Shown: positions 63,270 through 64,000 of the stretch, piece by piece
Position numbering within the stretch: position 1 is the first letter of the stretch
How the letters are laid out: each line of letters opens with the position of its first letter
From: Alienimonas californiensis
GTDB lineage: Bacteria > Planctomycetota > Planctomycetia > Planctomycetales > Planctomycetaceae
NCBI RefSeq assembly: GCF_007743815.1
Contig: NZ_CP036265.1
Location: 832,501-896,500 of the forward strand
DNA: 64,000 bases
Direction of reading: 5' to 3'
Translations under genes and position numbers: made by a program
Notes under the pieces: generated by a model
Databases searched by the model: none
Seen by the model: only the letters and a program-made list of their open reading frames with translations
Told to the model about the DNA's origin: nothing

Positions 63270-64000
63270 CTACTCGTCCGCCGGCAGGGGCACCGGCATC
63301 GGGGCCGGGTCGAACTGCGGCGTCGGGATCAGGGTCGGCTGGGCCGCGGGGGAGGCGGCGGTGGCGGCGGCGAGGTCCGCGACGGCGATCCAGTAGGCGT
63401 ACCGGGCCGCGACCAACGACTCGGCGGCGGAGGCGGCGGCGGCTTCGCGGAGGTTCAACCGCAGCAGGTCGCTCTCGCCCAGGCCGAACGCGCTCTCCTC
63501 GGCCGCCCGCAGCCGCTCGGCCAGGTCCACGCCGATCTCCGCCTGCTCGATCTGCCGGCGGGCGGCGTCGAGGGCGGCGACGGCCAGTTGCACCTCCACC
63601 GCCGCCTTGTCCGCGGCGAACCGCTGCTTGACGGACAGTTGCGCGAGCTTCGCTTCCACCTGGGCCGCCTTGCCGCGGGCCTTCCGCCGTTGGAGCGGCA
63701 CGCTGAACATCACCGCGGTGTCCAGTTCCAGCGGCTGCTTGTCGCCCTTGGAACTGCTCAGTTCGCCCACGTCCTGGCTGACGACCATCCCGGCGTCCAG
63801 CTCCGGCAGCAGGTCGTTGCGGGCCTCGGCGAGGGCGACGACCTGCTGTTCCCGGGCCAGCCGCAGCTGCGCCAACTCCGGCCGCCGCCCCAGGGCCTCG
63901 TTCACCAGCGCCTCGACCGGCGGCAGTTCGCCGGCGGCGTCGGGGAACTGGGCCGGCAGCAGGGCGTCGTCCGGCGTCAGCGGGGCGCCGGACGGGTCGC
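63270..64000 (-). CDS. TolC-like outer-membrane efflux protein, N-terminal part outside window
   Basis: At least 243 codons remain open to the window edge; the start lies beyond base 64000. The visible C-terminal part has the long helix pairs of the OEP family: LRLAREQQVVALAEARNDLLPELDAGM, then VQLAVAALDAARRQIEQAEIGVDLAERLRAAEESAFGLGESDLLRLNLREAAAASAAESLVAARYAYWIAVADL. The GESDLLRLNLREAAA block is the canonical OEP repeat. The tail is Pro-rich. Such proteins form the outer-membrane exit of efflux or type I secretion systems; partners would lie outside the window. Confidence 0.85.
   Translation of the reverse strand, partial: DPSGAPLTPDDALLPAQFPDAAGELPPVEALVNEALGRRPELAQLRLAREQQVVALAEARNDLLPELDAGMVVSQDVGELSSSKGDKQPLELDTAVMFSVPLQRRKARGKAAQVEAKLAQLSVKQRFAADKAAVEVQLAVAALDAARRQIEQAEIGVDLAERLRAAEESAFGLGESDLLRLNLREAAAASAAESLVAARYAYWIAVADLAAATAASPAAQPTLIPTPQFDPAPMPVPLPADE

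Overview
The window is GC-rich bacterial DNA that reads as a planctomycete chromosome. Evidence: three DUF1559 pseudopilin-type proteins, a Gly-rich secreted protein ending in what looks like the planctomycete-specific TIGR03000 domain, an HTTM protein, frequent GTG starts and weak Shine-Dalgarno sites. No rRNA, CRISPR array or phage structural gene is visible.

Left flank (1-26.07 kb) is chromosomal backbone: partial gltX, a MacB-like permease, a secreted protein, a Tat-exported PhoD phosphatase, three DUF1559 genes, a LolD/MacB-type ATPase with its HlyD-like adaptor, a YdcZ-type transporter, several lipoproteins, a pair of related repeat-rich secreted proteins, an HTTM membrane pair, a TPR lipoprotein, a large-subunit catalase, an esterase and a YpfJ-type zinc peptidase.

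Middle (about 26.10-57.75 kb) is an integrative element inserted in tRNA-Leu(UAA). The intact tRNA lies at 26069-26153, next to a tyrosine integrase. A 56-bp copy of the tRNA 3' part lies at 57755-57810 in the same orientation. The integrase-proximal part is a minus-strand replication-like module: winged-helix protein, DnaB/RecA-like ATPase, AEP-type primase, DUF669-like protein and an excisionase-like HTH. A GmrSD-type DUF262/DUF1524 nuclease operon follows. An inner segment of visibly lower GC (about 36.4-50.4 kb) carries a DISARM/Druantia-like defence operon, all on the minus strand: a (frameshifted) HTH gene, a 1731-aa DUF1998 helicase with a C-terminal nuclease-like domain, an SNF2 helicase, a 1402-aa N6-adenine methylase, and a CBS-domain protein with a HEPN-like C-terminus that overlaps the methylase by 4 nt. 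This segment is bordered by a truncated integrase plus an IS630 element on one side and an IS5-type remnant on the other. The distal part of the island holds a sigma-like HTH protein, an IS5/IS1182-type element with 12 perfect 15-bp repeats inside its transposase, a PDZ-like secreted protein, a DUF3775 protein and decayed gene fragments.

Right flank (57.8-64 kb) is backbone again: an MntR/TroR regulator convergent with a four-gene, translationally coupled TroABCD-type Mn/Zn/Fe ABC importer in which both permeases carry C-terminal DtxR-like domains, then a partial TolC-like gene.

The candidate undescribed system is the 36.7-50.3 kb operon: helicase-nuclease, SNF2 helicase, methylase and CBS-HEPN protein.
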